The notes beneath the pieces are model-generated. The model ran no database searches and was not told the DNA's origin. It was given only the letters and a program-made list of their open reading frames with translations. The position numbers were made by a program, and so were the translations under genes. From NCBI RefSeq assembly GCF_000241955.1, contig NC_016818.1, positions 1,178,001-1,242,000 of the forward strand: a stretch of 64,000 bases of DNA, written 5' to 3'. Below, one piece after another: positions 18,828 to 30,251 of this stretch. The stretch's first letter is position 1. Every line of letters starts with the position of its first letter. This stretch comes from Rahnella aquatilis CIP 78.65 = ATCC 33071. GTDB lineage: Bacteria > Pseudomonadota > Gammaproteobacteria > Enterobacterales > Enterobacteriaceae.

Positions 18828-20299
18828 GATTTTCTCATCGGATCGGGGGAGCCGGCCTCAGCACGACGACGGTTAATAATGGCATTTTTCTGTGTGTCTC
18901 GCGGCACTTTGGAAAATACCCAGGCGGGCAGGGCAATCACCAGTGCCATCGACATGTAGCAATACAGAAACGCGGTGTGCATTGTGCTGCTGTCAGGTGT
19001 AATCGCTTGCTGATGTGCGAACAGACCAATCAGCAAACCGGCGACGCTGACACCGAGGCTCATCGACAATTGCATGATCATCGACAGCAAGCTGTTGCCG
19101 CTGCTGGCAAGGCGCGGCGGCAAATCCTTGAGCGTCAGGGTATTCATCGACGAGAAGCGCAGGGAGTTCACCATTCCCTGGAAGAACAGGACAATCGGGA
19201 GCATCCATACGGCACCATAAATCGCCACCAGCGGAAAGATAAGCGTAATCAGTGCCAGCAACAATGTGGCGCTGACCAGTGCCAAACGGTAACCAAGCTG
19301 ATTAACCAGCCGGACCACCACGCGTTTCATTCCCATACTGCCCAGCACCATCGGGATCATCATCAGCCCGGCGTGGAAGGGCGTAAAGCCCATCCCGAGT
19401 TGCAGAAAGACCGGCGTCATAAACGGCAACATACCGCTGCCGATACGCCCCAGCAGGCTGCCGATCAGGCCGATTTTAAAGGTCGGCGTATGAAACAGGC
19501 GCAGGGAAAACAGCGCCGAGAGATTCCCGCGGGCATGCAGCCAGTAAATGACCAGTGCGCCGCCACCTGCCACCATCAGTAACACGACTTCCAGCGCCGT
19601 CAGCCCCATGCTGCGGCTGCCTTCCAGCGCCAGCGTCAGCGTGGCCATACACACGGCCAGCATCACAAACCCGCTGATATCAAAGCGCCGGGTCTGCATT
19701 TTGTAATTCGGCATGATCATTAATGTGGCGATGCAACCGGCCAGACCGACGGGCAGATTGATCAGGAAAATCCAGTGCCAGCTGGCATATTGCACCAGAA
19801 AACCGCCCAGCGCCGGGCCAAGTAACGGGCCAACCTGACCGGGCAATGTCACCATGGTCATTGCTGCCATGTATTCGCTGCGCGGGACGATTTTCAGCAC
19901 CGTCAGCCGCCCGACCGGCACCATCATCGCTCCGCCGATCCCCTGAACGATGCGCGATAACACCAGCTCACGCAGGCTTTCCGATTGCGCGCACAGCAGC
20001 GATCCGAGCGTGAACAACACAATGGCGGAAAAGAATACCCACTTCACACCGACTTTATCCGCCAGCCAGCCGCTCGCCGGTAACATCACCGCGACCGTCA
20101 GCACGTAAGCGACAATGACCGAATGCATATGCAACGGGTTTTCACCCAGACTGCGGGCCATGGACGGCAGGGCGGTATTGACGATCGTGGTGTCGAGGGC
20201 CTGCATAAAGAAGCCGAAGGCGACGATCCACAATTGCCAGCGAACCGAAGACGGCAGCGGCGTGGAAGGCGGTAAGGTGTCAGTGTTTTCAGATTTCAT
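18824..20299 (-). CDS. mdtD: MFS drug:H+ antiporter family protein MdtD
   Basis: The 491-residue protein is a 14-segment DHA2-family transporter with motif A ([13 protein letters not shown]), [18 protein letters not shown] in helix 1 and motif C-like [13 protein letters not shown]. It matches E. coli MdtD, which is carried with mdtABC although MdtABC-TolC pumps without it; MdtD has been linked to citrate or iron-citrate export. Here it is the first gene of mdtD-baeS-baeR, and mdtABC are absent upstream, where a divergent aldo/keto reductase follows. A perfect 17-base inverted repeat lies about 60 bases before the start. Confidence 0.88.
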   Translation of the reverse strand: MKSENTDTLPPSTPLPSSVRWQLWIVAFGFFMQALDTTIVNTALPSMARSLGENPLHMHSVIVAYVLTVAVMLPASGWLADKVGVKWVFFSAIVLFTLGSLLCAQSESLRELVLSRIVQGIGGAMMVPVGRLTVLKIVPRSEYMAAMTMVTLPGQVGPLLGPALGGFLVQYASWHWIFLINLPVGLAGCIATLMIMPNYKMQTRRFDISGFVMLAVCMATLTLALEGSRSMGLTALEVVLLMVAGGGALVIYWLHARGNLSALFSLRLFHTPTFKIGLIGSLLGRIGSGMLPFMTPVFLQLGMGFTPFHAGLMMIPMVLGSMGMKRVVVRLVNQLGYRLALVSATLLLALITLIFPLVAIYGAVWMLPIVLFFQGMVNSLRFSSMNTLTLKDLPPRLASSGNSLLSMIMQLSMSLGVSVAGLLIGLFAHQQAITPDSSTMHTAFLYCYMSMALVIALPAWVFSKVPRDTQKNAIINRRRAEAGSPDPMRKS

Positions 20300-20360
20300 G
20301 AGTCATCGCATCAGCACAATCATTGTCGCGGCATTTCAGGAGGCCATTCACCTGCAGACC

Positions 20361-20377
20361 GGCTACACAGTGTAGCC
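20361..20377. promoter_or_regulatory. Perfect 8-1-8 inverted repeat upstream of mdtD
   Basis: GGCTACAC and GTGTAGCC are exact reverse complements around one base, about 62 bases before the mdtD start. The size and symmetry are those of a TetR- or MarR-type operator, but no such regulator is encoded nearby. A shorter ACAAT-C-ATTGT repeat lies at 20316-20326. This is not the known BaeR box. Confidence 0.4.
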
Positions 20378-20560
20378 AGAATGTTTCAGCAGAAAATGGA
20401 GGAAATAAGGAGAGTCTTTCCCATTTTTTGACAATTCTTCTGACAATAAAGAATAGCGTTTAGCCTGACATTTTATATCAAAATGCTAAGGTTGACCTTT
20501 GACCGTTAAACGTTCGCACGCAAAGTAAGTCTGCTCTGAACTTATAAAAGGGAGATAACG

Positions 20561-21514
20561 ATGAACAAAAGAGAACTGGGTCGTTCAGGTATTCAGGTGC
20601 CGCTGTTAACCTTTGGCGGCAATGTATTTGGCTGGACCGTCGATCAGACAGCCTCGTTTAGCCTGCTGGATGCCTTGCTGGATCATAAACTGAATTTTAT
20701 CGACACGGCTGACGTGTATTCGAGCTGGGTTGAAGGCAACAAAGGCGGGGAATCGGAAACGATTATTGGTAACTGGCTGAAAAAATCCGGTAAGCGTGAC
20801 CAGATCATTCTCGCCACTAAAGTCGGTAAACCGATGGGCGAGGGCAAATCCGGGCTGTCGCCACGCTATATCAAAGAAGCGGTGGAAGCCTCGCTGAAAC
20901 GTCTGCAAACGGATTATATCGATTTGTATCAGTCACATGATGACGATACTGATACCCCGCTGGCTGAAACCATGGCGGCGTTTGATACGCTTATCAAAGA
21001 AGGCAAAGTGCGCGCCGTGGGGGCATCAAACTACAGTGCGCCGCGTCTGGCCGAAGCGCTGAAAGTCAGTCAGGAAAACGGGCTGGCACGTTATGAAACG
21101 CTGCAACCGCAATACAATCTCTATGACCGCAAAGTGTATGAAGAAGCGCTGGAAAAAGTCGTGACGGATAACGGTTTGGGTGTCATCAATTTTTATGGCC
21201 TGGCCGCCGGCTTCCTGACCGGGAAATACCGCACCAGGGCTGACGCCGGGAAGAGTAAACGCGGTGAAAATGTGGTTGCGCGTTGCCTGAATGAGCGCGG
21301 TCTGAAAGTACTGGCCGGGCTGGATCAGGTGGCCGCGAAGCACGGTGCACAACCGGGACAGGTTGCACTGGCCTGGCAGATTGCCCGTCCGGGCATAACC
21401 TCGCCTATCGTGAGTGCGACCTCCCTGGAGCAGTTGAACGAACTGGCGCAGGCCGCGACCCTGAAGCTGGATAACGAAGATATCAAAATATTAAACGATG
21501 CCAGCGCCTGGTAA
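20561..21514 (+). CDS. Aldo/keto reductase
   Basis: The 317-residue protein is an NADPH-dependent (alpha/beta)8 aldo/keto reductase. The catalytic tetrad is seen as D and Y in FIDTADVYSSW, K in ILATKVGKP, and H in LYQSHDDD. The cofactor end is ITSPIVSATSLEQLNEL. It starts after AAAAGGGAG with good spacing. It is monocistronic, divergent from mdtD and followed by a strong bidirectional terminator. The substrate is unknown; it resembles the general stress/sugar-aldehyde branch (YajO-like) but I do not assign a name. Confidence 0.85.
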   Translation: MNKRELGRSGIQVPLLTFGGNVFGWTVDQTASFSLLDALLDHKLNFIDTADVYSSWVEGNKGGESETIIGNWLKKSGKRDQIILATKVGKPMGEGKSGLSPRYIKEAVEASLKRLQTDYIDLYQSHDDDTDTPLAETMAAFDTLIKEGKVRAVGASNYSAPRLAEALKVSQENGLARYETLQPQYNLYDRKVYEEALEKVVTDNGLGVINFYGLAAGFLTGKYRTRADAGKSKRGENVVARCLNERGLKVLAGLDQVAAKHGAQPGQVALAWQIARPGITSPIVSATSLEQLNELAQAATLKLDNEDIKILNDASAW

Positions 21515-21532
21515 ACCCAGGATCTGAAGTAT

Positions 21533-21568
21533 AAAAAAACCGCCTTCAGTCTCAGGCGGTTTTCGTTT
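21533..21568. terminator. Bidirectional terminator between the aldo/keto reductase and yegD
   Basis: AACCGCCT and AGGCGGTT form a stem around eight bases, flanked by A-run and T-run on either side. It ends the converging reductase and yegD transcripts. Confidence 0.85.
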
Positions 21569-21584
21569 ATCTGCATTTTCAATC

Positions 21585-22937
21585 TTAGCGGAACAACGTT
21601 TGTGCCCAGCGCGCCAGTCCGGCGGTGACTGAGCCGAAATCATTGCCACCGACCAGCGGGATACCCGGTAACTGCGCCTGTAACGCGGCACGCAGCAACG
21701 GTGAACGCGCACTGCCACCGGTCAGGTAAATCACATCCGGTTTAATTTCGCTGCTGGCGAGCGCCAGACTGACCTGCTCCTGGATACGTTCCAGTGGCTG
21801 AGAAATCGCATCACTCAGTTGCTGCTGGCTGATGGTTTCTGCCAGACCCGATTCAATGAAGTCCATTGCTGCGGTTACGCTTTCACGTTCAGAAAGTGCA
21901 ATCTTACTTTCTTCCGCTGCACGAACCAGACGGTAGCTCAGACGTTGTTGCTGAACTTTCAGCAGGCGTTTAATCAAATCAGGCCGCGCCGCATCGCGGA
22001 TCAGATCACGCAACATACGGCCATTCGCCACACTATAAAAATCCAGTTGCGCCGGAACATCGTTGGTCGCGACGGCATTCCAGTAAGGCAGGGCCGGAAT
22101 AGCGATGCCTTTCTGGGTTTCGCTGCCCATACCAAATTGTGGTGTCAGCTGTTTGAAGGCAGTCATGATATCCAGATCATTGCCGCCGACACGGCAACCA
22201 CTGTGGCCAAGCAGGCTGTTCTGACGCTCTGCTTTATCGCGCCATTGTGGCCCCATCAGCAGCACTGAGCAGTCGGTGGTACCGCCGCCGATATCGACAA
22301 CCAGCACTGTTTTCTCTTCTGTCAGTGTGGCCTCGAAATCCAGGCCTGCCGCCACCGGTTCAAACTGAAAAGCGATATCACGGAAACCAGCGCGTTCAGC
22401 GGCGCGTTGCAAAATCCCCTGCGCCTGAGTATTCGCTTCCTCACCGCCCATGCCCTGAAAGTTAATCGGGCGGCCGATAACCGTCTGTTCAATACTTTTC
22501 TGCAGGACAGCTTCAGCCTGGCGTTTGATGTGGAACATCATCGCGCAAACCAGATCTTCGAACAGGGCGATCTGTTGTGGTTTCAGGCCATTTGCACCCA
22601 GGAATGATTTTGGTGAGCGCACAAAGTACACTTCTTCCGGATCTTCCATATAAGTCGAAAGCGCCTTCAAACCGAAGTTTACGCTGTTGGCATTAACCGG
22701 AATATCTTCCTCGCGGTTAAAGCTGATACTGCGACGCAGCAGCGCCAGATTTTCATCACTGCCTGCCGGAACCTGCCCGTGACGGTTCAGCCACTCGCTG
22801 ACGGCTTCACGTGTCGGGGCACAAAGCATGGAGGGTAAGTAAGGATCGTTATTTTCGAGCGCCAGAAGGTGAGCGTTGTTGTCACGCATCACCGCAACGG
22901 AGCAATTCGCGGTACCGTAGTCAAATCCAATAAACAT
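21585..22937 (-). CDS. yegD: Hsp70-family protein YegD
   Basis: The 450-residue protein is an actin-fold ATPase of the Hsp70 superfamily with only the nucleotide-binding part. Phosphate loop 1 is FIGFDYGTANCSVAV, phosphate 2 is VLVVDIGGGTTDCSVLL, and the adenosine motif is IYLTGGSARSPLL. The substrate-binding domain of DnaK is missing, as in E. coli YegD, whose role is unknown. The ATG at 22937 (GGGG seven bases upstream) is preferred; an adjacent ATG at 22940 would add one residue. Confidence 0.92.
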   Translation of the reverse strand: MFIGFDYGTANCSVAVMRDNNAHLLALENNDPYLPSMLCAPTREAVSEWLNRHGQVPAGSDENLALLRRSISFNREEDIPVNANSVNFGLKALSTYMEDPEEVYFVRSPKSFLGANGLKPQQIALFEDLVCAMMFHIKRQAEAVLQKSIEQTVIGRPINFQGMGGEEANTQAQGILQRAAERAGFRDIAFQFEPVAAGLDFEATLTEEKTVLVVDIGGGTTDCSVLLMGPQWRDKAERQNSLLGHSGCRVGGNDLDIMTAFKQLTPQFGMGSETQKGIAIPALPYWNAVATNDVPAQLDFYSVANGRMLRDLIRDAARPDLIKRLLKVQQQRLSYRLVRAAEESKIALSERESVTAAMDFIESGLAETISQQQLSDAISQPLERIQEQVSLALASSEIKPDVIYLTGGSARSPLLRAALQAQLPGIPLVGGNDFGSVTAGLARWAQTLFR

Positions 22938-23077
22938 CATTGTTCCCCATGCCAAAGAAGGGACGGGACTTTACCGGAGAGACGGCGATTCATCAAGTCA
23001 GAGGGATACACAATTCTGAGGAAGTCCCTCTCCGACTCAGGAGAGGGACTGAAGTACGCTGGATTACTTCGTTTCTT

Positions 23078-25072
23078 TTACTTCAATAGCGCCTGCGCTT
23101 TCGCGACGACATTATCAGCGGTAAAGCCGAACGCCTTAAACAGTTGCTCTGCTGGCGCGGATTCCCCGAAGGTTGTCATGCCGACAATGGCACCGTTGAG
23201 GCCTACATATTTGTACCAGTAATCGGCGATACCGGCTTCAACAGCCACTCGTGCGGTCACGGCTTTCGGCAGAACAGATTCACGGTACGCCGCGTCCTGT
23301 TGGTCGAAGACATCCGTGGACGGCATAGAAACCACGCGCACTTTGGTACCCGACGCGGCCAGTTTCTCTGCGGCTTCCACCGTAATGCCGACTTCGGAGC
23401 CGGTGGCGATCAGGATAACGTCCGGTGTGCCGTCAGAATCTTTCAGTACATAACCGCCGCGTGCCACGTTAGCCAGTTGTTCGGCCGTACGTGGCTGCTG
23501 GGTCAGGTTCTGGCGCGAGAAGATAAGTGCAGAAGGACCGTCAGTGCGTTCGATAGCGTATTTCCAGGCGATAGCCGATTCCACCTGATCGCCCGGACGC
23601 CATGTGTTCATGTTTGGCGTCACGCGCAGGCTGGCCATCTGTTCTACCGGCTGGTGCGTCGGGCCGTCTTCACCCAGACCGATGGAGTCATGGGTATACA
23701 CGAACACGTTGCGGATTTTCATCAGTGCCGCCAGACGAACGGCGTTACGGGCATATTCCACGAACATCAGGAAGGTCGCAGAATACGGCAGGAAACCACC
23801 GTGCAGTGCAATACCATTGGTGATGGCGGTCATACCAAATTCACGAACACCGTAGTGAATGTAGTTACCCGCCTGATCGTCACCGATGGATTTAGAACCA
23901 GACCACATCGTCAGGTTACTTGGCGCAAGGTCAGCGGAGCCGCCCAGAAATTCAGGCAGGATTTTACCGAAGGATTCCAGCGCGTTTTGCGAGGCTTTAC
24001 GGCTGGCAATATTGGCCGGTTTTGCCTGCAGTTCTTCGATATATTTCTGCGCTTCGTTTTGCCAGTGAGCAGGAAGTTTGCCGCTCATACGACGATCAAA
24101 TTCTGCAGCCAGTTCCGGATAGGCTTTGGCATATGCGGCAAACTTATCATTCCAGGCTTTCTCTTTCGCTTTACCGGCTTCTTTGGCATCCCATTGGGCG
24201 TAAATATCCTGCGGGATTTCGAAAGGCGGGTAATTCCAGCCGATATGTTGACGGGTGGCTGCCACTTCATCATCACCCAGGGCGGCACCATGCGCGCCAT
24301 GGGTACCGGCTTTGTTCGGTGAGCCGAAAGCAATCACAGTTTTACACAGCAACAGTGACGGTTTATCGGTGACGTTACGGGCTTCTTCGATAGCCGCTTT
24401 CACCGCGTCAGGATCATGCCCGTCAATACCGCGGATCACATGCCAGTGATAGGCTTCAAAGCGCCTGGCAGTGTCATCGGTGAACCAGCCTTCAACATGG
24501 CCGTCGATGGAAATACCGTTGTCATCATAAAACGCAATCAGCTTGCCAAGCTTCATGGTGCCAGCGAGTGAACAGGCTTCGTGCGAGATGCCTTCCATCA
24601 TGCAGCCGTCGCCTAAAAAGGCGTAAGTGTAGTGGTTCACGATGTCGTGATTTTCACGGTTAAACTGAGCCGCAAGCGTGCGCTCGGCAATCGCGAAACC
24701 TACGGCGTTAGCAATACCCTGACCCAGCGGGCCGGTGGTGGTTTCAACGCCTGGGGTATAGCCGAATTCCGGGTGTCCCGGCGTTTTCGAATGCAACTGG
24801 CGGAAGTTTTCCAGCTCTTTCATCGGCAGATCATAACCGGTCAGGTGCAGCAGGCTGTATTGCAGCATTGATCCATGACCGTTAGACATCAGGAAGCGGT
24901 CGCGATCAACCCATTTCGGGTTGGTCGGGTTGTGATTCATATAATCACGCCACAGCACTTCAGCGATATCCGCCATTCCCATTGGCGCGCCGGGATGGCC
25001 GGAGTTCGCTTTTTGAACGGCATCCATGCTCAGGGCACGGATCGCATTCGCGAGTTCTTTACGAGAGGGCAT
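23078..25072 (-). CDS. tktB: Transketolase
   Basis: This 664-residue enzyme transfers two-carbon ketol units between pentose-phosphate and glycolytic sugars, using thiamine diphosphate and a divalent metal. The cofactor motif begins GDGCMMEG (about residue 154) and ends DDNGISIDG, and SGHPGAPMG is at the N-terminus. The ATG at 25072 has GGAG seven bases upstream. It lies 57 bases after talA and is divergent from maeB, exactly the E. coli maeB/talA-tktB arrangement, so tktB is preferred to tktA by synteny. If this genome has a second transketolase elsewhere the name could change. Confidence 0.92.
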   Translation of the reverse strand: MPSRKELANAIRALSMDAVQKANSGHPGAPMGMADIAEVLWRDYMNHNPTNPKWVDRDRFLMSNGHGSMLQYSLLHLTGYDLPMKELENFRQLHSKTPGHPEFGYTPGVETTTGPLGQGIANAVGFAIAERTLAAQFNRENHDIVNHYTYAFLGDGCMMEGISHEACSLAGTMKLGKLIAFYDDNGISIDGHVEGWFTDDTARRFEAYHWHVIRGIDGHDPDAVKAAIEEARNVTDKPSLLLCKTVIAFGSPNKAGTHGAHGAALGDDEVAATRQHIGWNYPPFEIPQDIYAQWDAKEAGKAKEKAWNDKFAAYAKAYPELAAEFDRRMSGKLPAHWQNEAQKYIEELQAKPANIASRKASQNALESFGKILPEFLGGSADLAPSNLTMWSGSKSIGDDQAGNYIHYGVREFGMTAITNGIALHGGFLPYSATFLMFVEYARNAVRLAALMKIRNVFVYTHDSIGLGEDGPTHQPVEQMASLRVTPNMNTWRPGDQVESAIAWKYAIERTDGPSALIFSRQNLTQQPRTAEQLANVARGGYVLKDSDGTPDVILIATGSEVGITVEAAEKLAASGTKVRVVSMPSTDVFDQQDAAYRESVLPKAVTARVAVEAGIADYWYKYVGLNGAIVGMTTFGESAPAEQLFKAFGFTADNVVAKAQALLK

Positions 25073-25129
25073 ATTCACTCCATCTGTTTGTTTTCAAAGC
25101 TAAAGTTCAACGCTCAAATTCAGTTAAAA

Positions 25130-26080
25130 CTAAAGTTGTGCTGACAGCATATCTTCGAGTTTTTTCTGATCGACGGCGAACTGGCGGATACCTTCGGCCA
25201 GTTTATCTACCGCCATGGCATCCTGATGATGTTCCCAGAGAAATTCAGCCTGAGTCAGCGGTGCAGGCTTTTTACCCGCCTGAGAGGAGGGTTGCAGTTT
25301 ACGTTCAACCGGCGCATCACTGGCTTTCAGTTCTTCCAGCAGGTTTGGAGAAAGCGTCAGGCGGTCGCAGCCTGCCAGAGCCAGAATTTGTTCTACTTTG
25401 CGGAAGCTTGCTCCCATGATGACGGTCTCGTAACCGTGGGATTTGTAGTATTCGTAGATATCCCGGACAGATTTCACGCCCGGATCTTTTTCAACATCGT
25501 AAGCGGCATTGGGCTCTTTGGCTTTGTACCAGTCATAGATACGGCCAACGAAGGGCGAAATCAGATATACCCCGGCTTCGGCGCAGGCACGTGCCTGAGC
25601 AAAGGAGAACAGCAGGGTCAGGTTACAGTTGATGCCTTCCTTTTCCAGTTCGTTGGCAGCTTGAATGCCTTCCCACGTAGACGCCAGTTTGATCAGGATG
25701 CGCGATTTATCGATGCCATGATCCTGATACAAACCCACCAGTTTGCGGGCTTTTTCGATACATAAATCCCGGTTAAATGACAGGCGGGCATCCACTTCTG
25801 TCGAGACGCGCCCCGGCACACTTTTCAGGATTTCGGCGCCGATATTGACGGCCAGTTTATCTGTGGCGTTGATTACCTGAGTTTCTTTGCTGCCGCCTTG
25901 CTTGCGGGCATAGTCCAGCGCGTCTTTAATCAGGTTCTGGTACTGCGGCAGGTCGGCTGCTTTGAGGATCAGCGAAGGATTGGTCGTCGCATCCTGAGGC
26001 TCGAAATGACGGATAGATTCAATGTCACCGCTGTCGGCAACGACGGTGGTGATTTTTTTTAGTGCGTCTAACTGGTTCAT
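25130..26080 (-). CDS. talA: Transaldolase
   Basis: The 316-residue class I transaldolase moves a dihydroxyacetone unit from sedoheptulose-7-phosphate to glyceraldehyde-3-phosphate. The Schiff-base lysine is K131 in [12 protein letters not shown], and DATTNPSL and [11 protein letters not shown] are family signatures. AAGGAG precedes the start. It is the promoter-proximal gene of talA-tktB, so both non-oxidative pentose-phosphate enzymes are made together. In E. coli this pair is the RpoS-linked, stationary-phase set; control here is not shown by sequence. Confidence 0.93.
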   Translation of the reverse strand: MNQLDALKKITTVVADSGDIESIRHFEPQDATTNPSLILKAADLPQYQNLIKDALDYARKQGGSKETQVINATDKLAVNIGAEILKSVPGRVSTEVDARLSFNRDLCIEKARKLVGLYQDHGIDKSRILIKLASTWEGIQAANELEKEGINCNLTLLFSFAQARACAEAGVYLISPFVGRIYDWYKAKEPNAAYDVEKDPGVKSVRDIYEYYKSHGYETVIMGASFRKVEQILALAGCDRLTLSPNLLEELKASDAPVERKLQPSSQAGKKPAPLTQAEFLWEHHQDAMAVDKLAEGIRQFAVDQKKLEDMLSAQL

Positions 26081-26465
26081 CTCTTAGCTCCTTGGCGAGA
26101 AAAAACGATACAGCAATAAGGTCGAACGACTCTCTTTCGTAGGGCTCCTACCCTGCATCATCCGGTTAACAAACTGAATGCGCTTTTTCTGATTACTGCA
26201 ATGGGTCTCAACAATGGCGGCCCCTGATGCCCGTCAAACTGAGCGTCTGGCGAGAAAAGCGCAAGGACAAACTTTAAGCTTAGTGCATTTTTACGAGACG
26301 TCTTCCATGAATGAAAAGTAATCAATGTAACGGCTAAGTTTTGGTCGTGATCCGCCCTTAGTCGTGGCAGGGTTATCTATACTGGTCAGCGGGAAAACCA
26401 GATGCTGATGTTTCCCGTACCCTGTTGTCTCTGCAAAAAATAAGAAACAAGAAAAGGATCCCGCA
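26081..26465. other. talA/maeB divergent intergenic region
   Basis: These 385 bases hold the divergent promoters of talA-tktB and maeB. A short GTAGG/CCTAC hairpin lies near 26138-26154. TATACT near 26377 could be a -10 element for maeB. No RNA gene, regulator box or small gene with convincing coding character was found. Confidence 0.5.
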
Positions 26466-28745
26466 ATGGACGAACAACTCAAGCAAAGTGCGCTCGATTT
26501 CCATGAGTTTCCGGTGCCCGGAAAAATTCAGGTTTCGCCCACCAAGCCTCTTGCGACACAACGTGATCTGGCGCTGGCCTATTCTCCGGGCGTGGCTGCC
26601 CCTTGTCTGGAGATCGCTAAAGATCCGCTGGCGGCCTATAAGTACACCGCACGTGGCAATCTGGTGGCGGTGATTTCCAACGGTACTGCCGTTCTCGGGC
26701 TGGGGAATATCGGTGCACTGGCCGGGAAACCGGTGATGGAAGGTAAGGGCGTATTGTTCAAAAAATTCGCTGGTATCGATGTGTTTGATATTGAGGTGGA
26801 TGAGAACGATCCCGATAAACTGATCGATGTGATTGCCGCGCTGGAACCGACATTCGGTGGCATCAATCTCGAAGATATCAAAGCGCCGGAGTGTTTTTAC
26901 ATCGAGAAAAAGCTCCGTGAGCGCATGAAAATCCCGGTGTTTCATGACGATCAGCACGGCACCGCCATTATCTGTACCGCCGCAGTGTTAAATGGTCTGC
27001 GCGTGGTGGGTAAAAGCATTTCCGATGTGCGTCTGGTCGTTTCCGGGGCAGGGGCTTCCGCCATTGCCTGTCTGAATTTGCTGGTGGCGCTGGGGCTGAA
27101 ACGCCACAACATCACGGCCTGCGATTCCCGTGGTGTGATTTATCAGGGGCGCGAAGAAAATATGGCCGAAACCAAAGCGGCTTATGCGATTGAAGATAAC
27201 GGCCAGCGCACGCTGGGCGATGCGATCCCGGACGCTGATATTTTTCTCGGGTGTTCCGGTCCCGGTGTTCTGACGCAGGACATGGTGAAAACCATGGCCA
27301 AAGATCCGCTGATCCTGGCGCTGGCCAATCCTGAGCCAGAGATTTTACCGCCGCTGGCAAAAGCGGTCCGGCCTGATGCCATTATCTGTACCGGCCGCTC
27401 GGATTACCCGAATCAGGTGAATAACGTTTTGTGCTTCCCGTTCATTTTCCGCGGTGCGCTGGATGTGGGCGCGACCACGATCAATGAAGAAATGAAACTG
27501 GCCTGCGTTCACGCTATCGCGGATCTGGCGATGGCGGAACAAAGCGACGTGGTGGCTTCCGCTTACGGTGAAGAAGAGCTGTCTTTCGGCCCCGAATATA
27601 TTATTCCTAAGCCTTTTGATCCGCGTCTGATCGTGAAAATTGCGCCAGCGGTAGCAAAAGCTGCGATGGATTCCGGTGTGGCCATGCGGCCGATTGAGGA
27701 TCTGGAGGCGTATACCGAAAAACTCACCGAGTTCGTCTACAAAACCAATCTGTTCATGAAGCCCATTTTCTCGCAGGCGAAGAAAGACGCCAAACGGGTG
27801 GTGATGGCGGAAGGAGAAGAGGAACGCGTGCTGCATGCCACGCAGGAGCTGATTTCCCTCGGGCTGGCGAAGCCCATTCTGGTCGGGCGTCCGAGCGTCA
27901 TCGCCATGCGCATCAAAAAACTCGGCCTGCAACTGGAAGCGGGGCGGGATTTTGAAGTGGTGAACAACGAATCCGATCCGCGTTTTAATGAATACTGGCG
28001 CGAATATTATGAGCTGATGAAACGGCGCGGTGTGTCGCAGGAGCAGGCGCGGCGGGCAGTGATCGGCAACCCGACACTGATTTCCGCCATCATGCTGCTG
28101 CGCGGAGAAGCCGATGCGATGATTTGTGGCACGGTCGGCACCTATCATGAGCATTATGACATCGTCGAAAAGGTGTTTGGTTTCCGCCGGGGTACGCATG
28201 TTGCCGGGGCGATGAACGCGCTGTTGCTGCCGAGCGGCAATACCTTTATTGCGGATACCTACGTCAATGATGATCCGACGCCGGAACAACTGACGGAAAT
28301 CACGCTGATGGCGGCAGAAACGGTGAGGCGGTTTGGCATTGAGCCGAAAGTCGCGTTGTTGTCGCATTCCAGTTTTGGCACGTCAGACAGCCCGGCTGCG
28401 CTGAAAATGCGACGTACGCTGGAGCTGATTAATGAACGCGATCCTGATCTGGAAATCGACGGTGAGATGCACGGCGACGCGGCGCTGGTCGAGAGCATCC
28501 GTCAGGACATCATGCCGGACAGCCCGCTGAAAGGTTCAGCGAATATCCTGATCATGCCGAACATGGAATCGGCGCGGATCAGTTACAACCTCCTGCGGGT
28601 GTCGTGTTCAGAAGGGGTGACCGTCGGGCCGGTGCTGATGGGGGTATCGAAACCGGTGCATATTCTCACGCCGATCGCCTCGGTCAGGCGGATTGTGAAT
28701 ATGGTGGCATTAGCCGTGGTGGAAGCGCAAACCGAGCCGCTTTAA
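26466..28745 (+). CDS. maeB: NADP-dependent malic enzyme MaeB
   Basis: The 759-residue enzyme oxidatively decarboxylates L-malate to pyruvate with NADP+. The N-terminal catalytic half (to about residue 430) shows [31 protein letters not shown] and FHDDQHGTA, with a nucleotide-binding [12 protein letters not shown]. The C-terminal half is a phosphotransacetylase-like regulatory domain ([11 protein letters not shown] onward). This domain pair and length are typical of MaeB. It is divergent from talA and ends at a hairpin shared with the nucleoside hydrolase. Confidence 0.95.
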   Translation: MDEQLKQSALDFHEFPVPGKIQVSPTKPLATQRDLALAYSPGVAAPCLEIAKDPLAAYKYTARGNLVAVISNGTAVLGLGNIGALAGKPVMEGKGVLFKKFAGIDVFDIEVDENDPDKLIDVIAALEPTFGGINLEDIKAPECFYIEKKLRERMKIPVFHDDQHGTAIICTAAVLNGLRVVGKSISDVRLVVSGAGASAIACLNLLVALGLKRHNITACDSRGVIYQGREENMAETKAAYAIEDNGQRTLGDAIPDADIFLGCSGPGVLTQDMVKTMAKDPLILALANPEPEILPPLAKAVRPDAIICTGRSDYPNQVNNVLCFPFIFRGALDVGATTINEEMKLACVHAIADLAMAEQSDVVASAYGEEELSFGPEYIIPKPFDPRLIVKIAPAVAKAAMDSGVAMRPIEDLEAYTEKLTEFVYKTNLFMKPIFSQAKKDAKRVVMAEGEEERVLHATQELISLGLAKPILVGRPSVIAMRIKKLGLQLEAGRDFEVVNNESDPRFNEYWREYYELMKRRGVSQEQARRAVIGNPTLISAIMLLRGEADAMICGTVGTYHEHYDIVEKVFGFRRGTHVAGAMNALLLPSGNTFIADTYVNDDPTPEQLTEITLMAAETVRRFGIEPKVALLSHSSFGTSDSPAALKMRRTLELINERDPDLEIDGEMHGDAALVESIRQDIMPDSPLKGSANILIMPNMESARISYNLLRVSCSEGVTVGPVLMGVSKPVHILTPIASVRRIVNMVALAVVEAQTEPL

Positions 28746-28748
28746 ATC

Positions 28749-28778
28749 AGAAAGGGCGCCAAAACGGGCGCCCTTTAA
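28749..28778. terminator. Bidirectional hairpin between maeB and the nucleoside hydrolase
   Basis: AAAGGGCGCC (28751-28760) pairs with GGCGCCCTTT (28767-28776). The T-tracts outside the stem are short, so termination may be partial. Confidence 0.6.
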
Positions 28779-28788
28779 AAACATTTGC

Positions 28789-29736
28789 TCAGTATTTCAC
28801 TTCGCCGATACGCTTCAGCGCACCGACGATCAGATCCCAGAAACGCTGATGATCGAGTTTAACTGCCACTTGTGTATGGCAATCCGGTGGAGGCGGGGCG
28901 CGGAAATCGGCTACGGTCATGCCCAGCGTTAAGGTGCCGGTCAGTTCGATATCCACCGGCACTTTCTGCACTGTCATGACATTCGGATCAATCACGTAAG
29001 CCACGGCGCACGGGTCGTGAACCGGTGGTGAATCAAAGCCCTGACGGTCTTTGTAGCTCAGGCTAAAGAAGTCCAGTAGCTCGCCGACAAATTTCGCAGG
29101 CTGTGTCCCCACGGCGGCGATGCGCGCGGTGACGTCCGGCGTAGCCAGCGCCTGATGGGTTAAATCAAGCCCGACCATGGTCAGCGGCCATTTTTCGTTG
29201 AATACGATATGCGCGGCTTCAGGGTCAATCTTGATATTGAATTCAGCGACCGCACTCCAGTTACCCACGTGATAACCGCCGCCCATCAGCACGACTTCCT
29301 TCACGCGTTCAGCAATGCGCGGTTCTTTGCGCACCGCCATGGCGATGTTGGTCAGCCCGCCGGTGGGCACCAGCGTGATGGTTTTAGGCGGATGAGACAT
29401 GATTAAATCAATGATCAGATCGATGGCGTGAACAGGTTCAAGGGTGATGCTCGCCTCCGGCAATACCGGGCCGTCCAGACCGGACTCGCCGTGGATTTCG
29501 TCCGCCACTTCAACCTGACGCACCAGCGGACGGGTAGCGCCCGCCGCAAACGGCACGCCGGTCAGATTAATAACACGCGCTACGGCGAGGGCGTTGCGGG
29601 TAACTTTCTCCAGCGTCTGATTACCGACCACCGTGGTAACGGCCAGCAACTCAATTTCGGGATTACCGTGAGCCAGTAACATCGCGATAGCATCGTCATG
29701 CCCCGGATCGCAATCAAGGATGATCTTTTTGACCAT
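28789..29736 (-). CDS. rihA: Pyrimidine-preferring ribonucleoside hydrolase
   Basis: This 315-residue enzyme is an inosine/uridine-preferring nucleoside hydrolase that splits ribonucleosides to base and ribose in the cytoplasm. The calcium-binding motif DCDPGHDDA is at residues 8-16, followed by GNQT, IHGESGLDGP, EFNIKIDPEAA and VHDPC. The segments GELLDFF and GMTVADF favour the RihA branch over RihB or RihC, so the symbol is a best guess. It is preceded by yaiI on the same strand with a gap of about 65 bases. No purine or pyrimidine regulator box was seen. Confidence 0.8.
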   Translation of the reverse strand: MVKKIILDCDPGHDDAIAMLLAHGNPEIELLAVTTVVGNQTLEKVTRNALAVARVINLTGVPFAAGATRPLVRQVEVADEIHGESGLDGPVLPEASITLEPVHAIDLIIDLIMSHPPKTITLVPTGGLTNIAMAVRKEPRIAERVKEVVLMGGGYHVGNWSAVAEFNIKIDPEAAHIVFNEKWPLTMVGLDLTHQALATPDVTARIAAVGTQPAKFVGELLDFFSLSYKDRQGFDSPPVHDPCAVAYVIDPNVMTVQKVPVDIELTGTLTLGMTVADFRAPPPPDCHTQVAVKLDHQRFWDLIVGALKRIGEVKY

Positions 29737-29802
29737 TTTTACACCCGTTTCAATTTATCCACTTTTATCAGTCCCCAAAATAATTCGAAGTATGAAGGGG
29801 GA

Positions 29803-30251
29803 TCATTTTTTGGCTTGTTGCAGCCACTTATCCAGTTCATTGGCAAATTGCTGGCGGTCACGCTGATTAAGCGCGGGCGGTCCGCCGGTCTGCACGCCAC
29901 TGGCGCGCATGGTGTCCATGAAATCACGCATGTTCAGACGTTCTTTGATGGTCTCTGTTGTATAACGCTCACCGCGCGGGTTCAGCGCCACGCCGCCTTT
30001 ATCAATGACTTCTGCGGCCAGCGGAATATCGGCGGTGATTACCAGATCACCGGGTTCGGTGCGTTTCACAATTTCGTTATCCGCAACGTCAAAACCCGCC
30101 TCTACGCGTAAGGTGCGCAGGAATTTTGACGGCGGCGTGCGGATGATCTGGTTGGCAACCAGTGTCACCATCATGCCGGTGCGTTCCGCGGCGCGAAACA
30201 GCACCTCTTTAATGACGTTCGGACAGGCGTCGGCATCAACCCAGATTTGCA

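Noticed and set aside
26373..26957. A long minus-strand frame over the start of maeB
   Set aside because: It is the complement of the maeB coding sequence, with His/Arg/Gln-rich translation typical of antisense frames.
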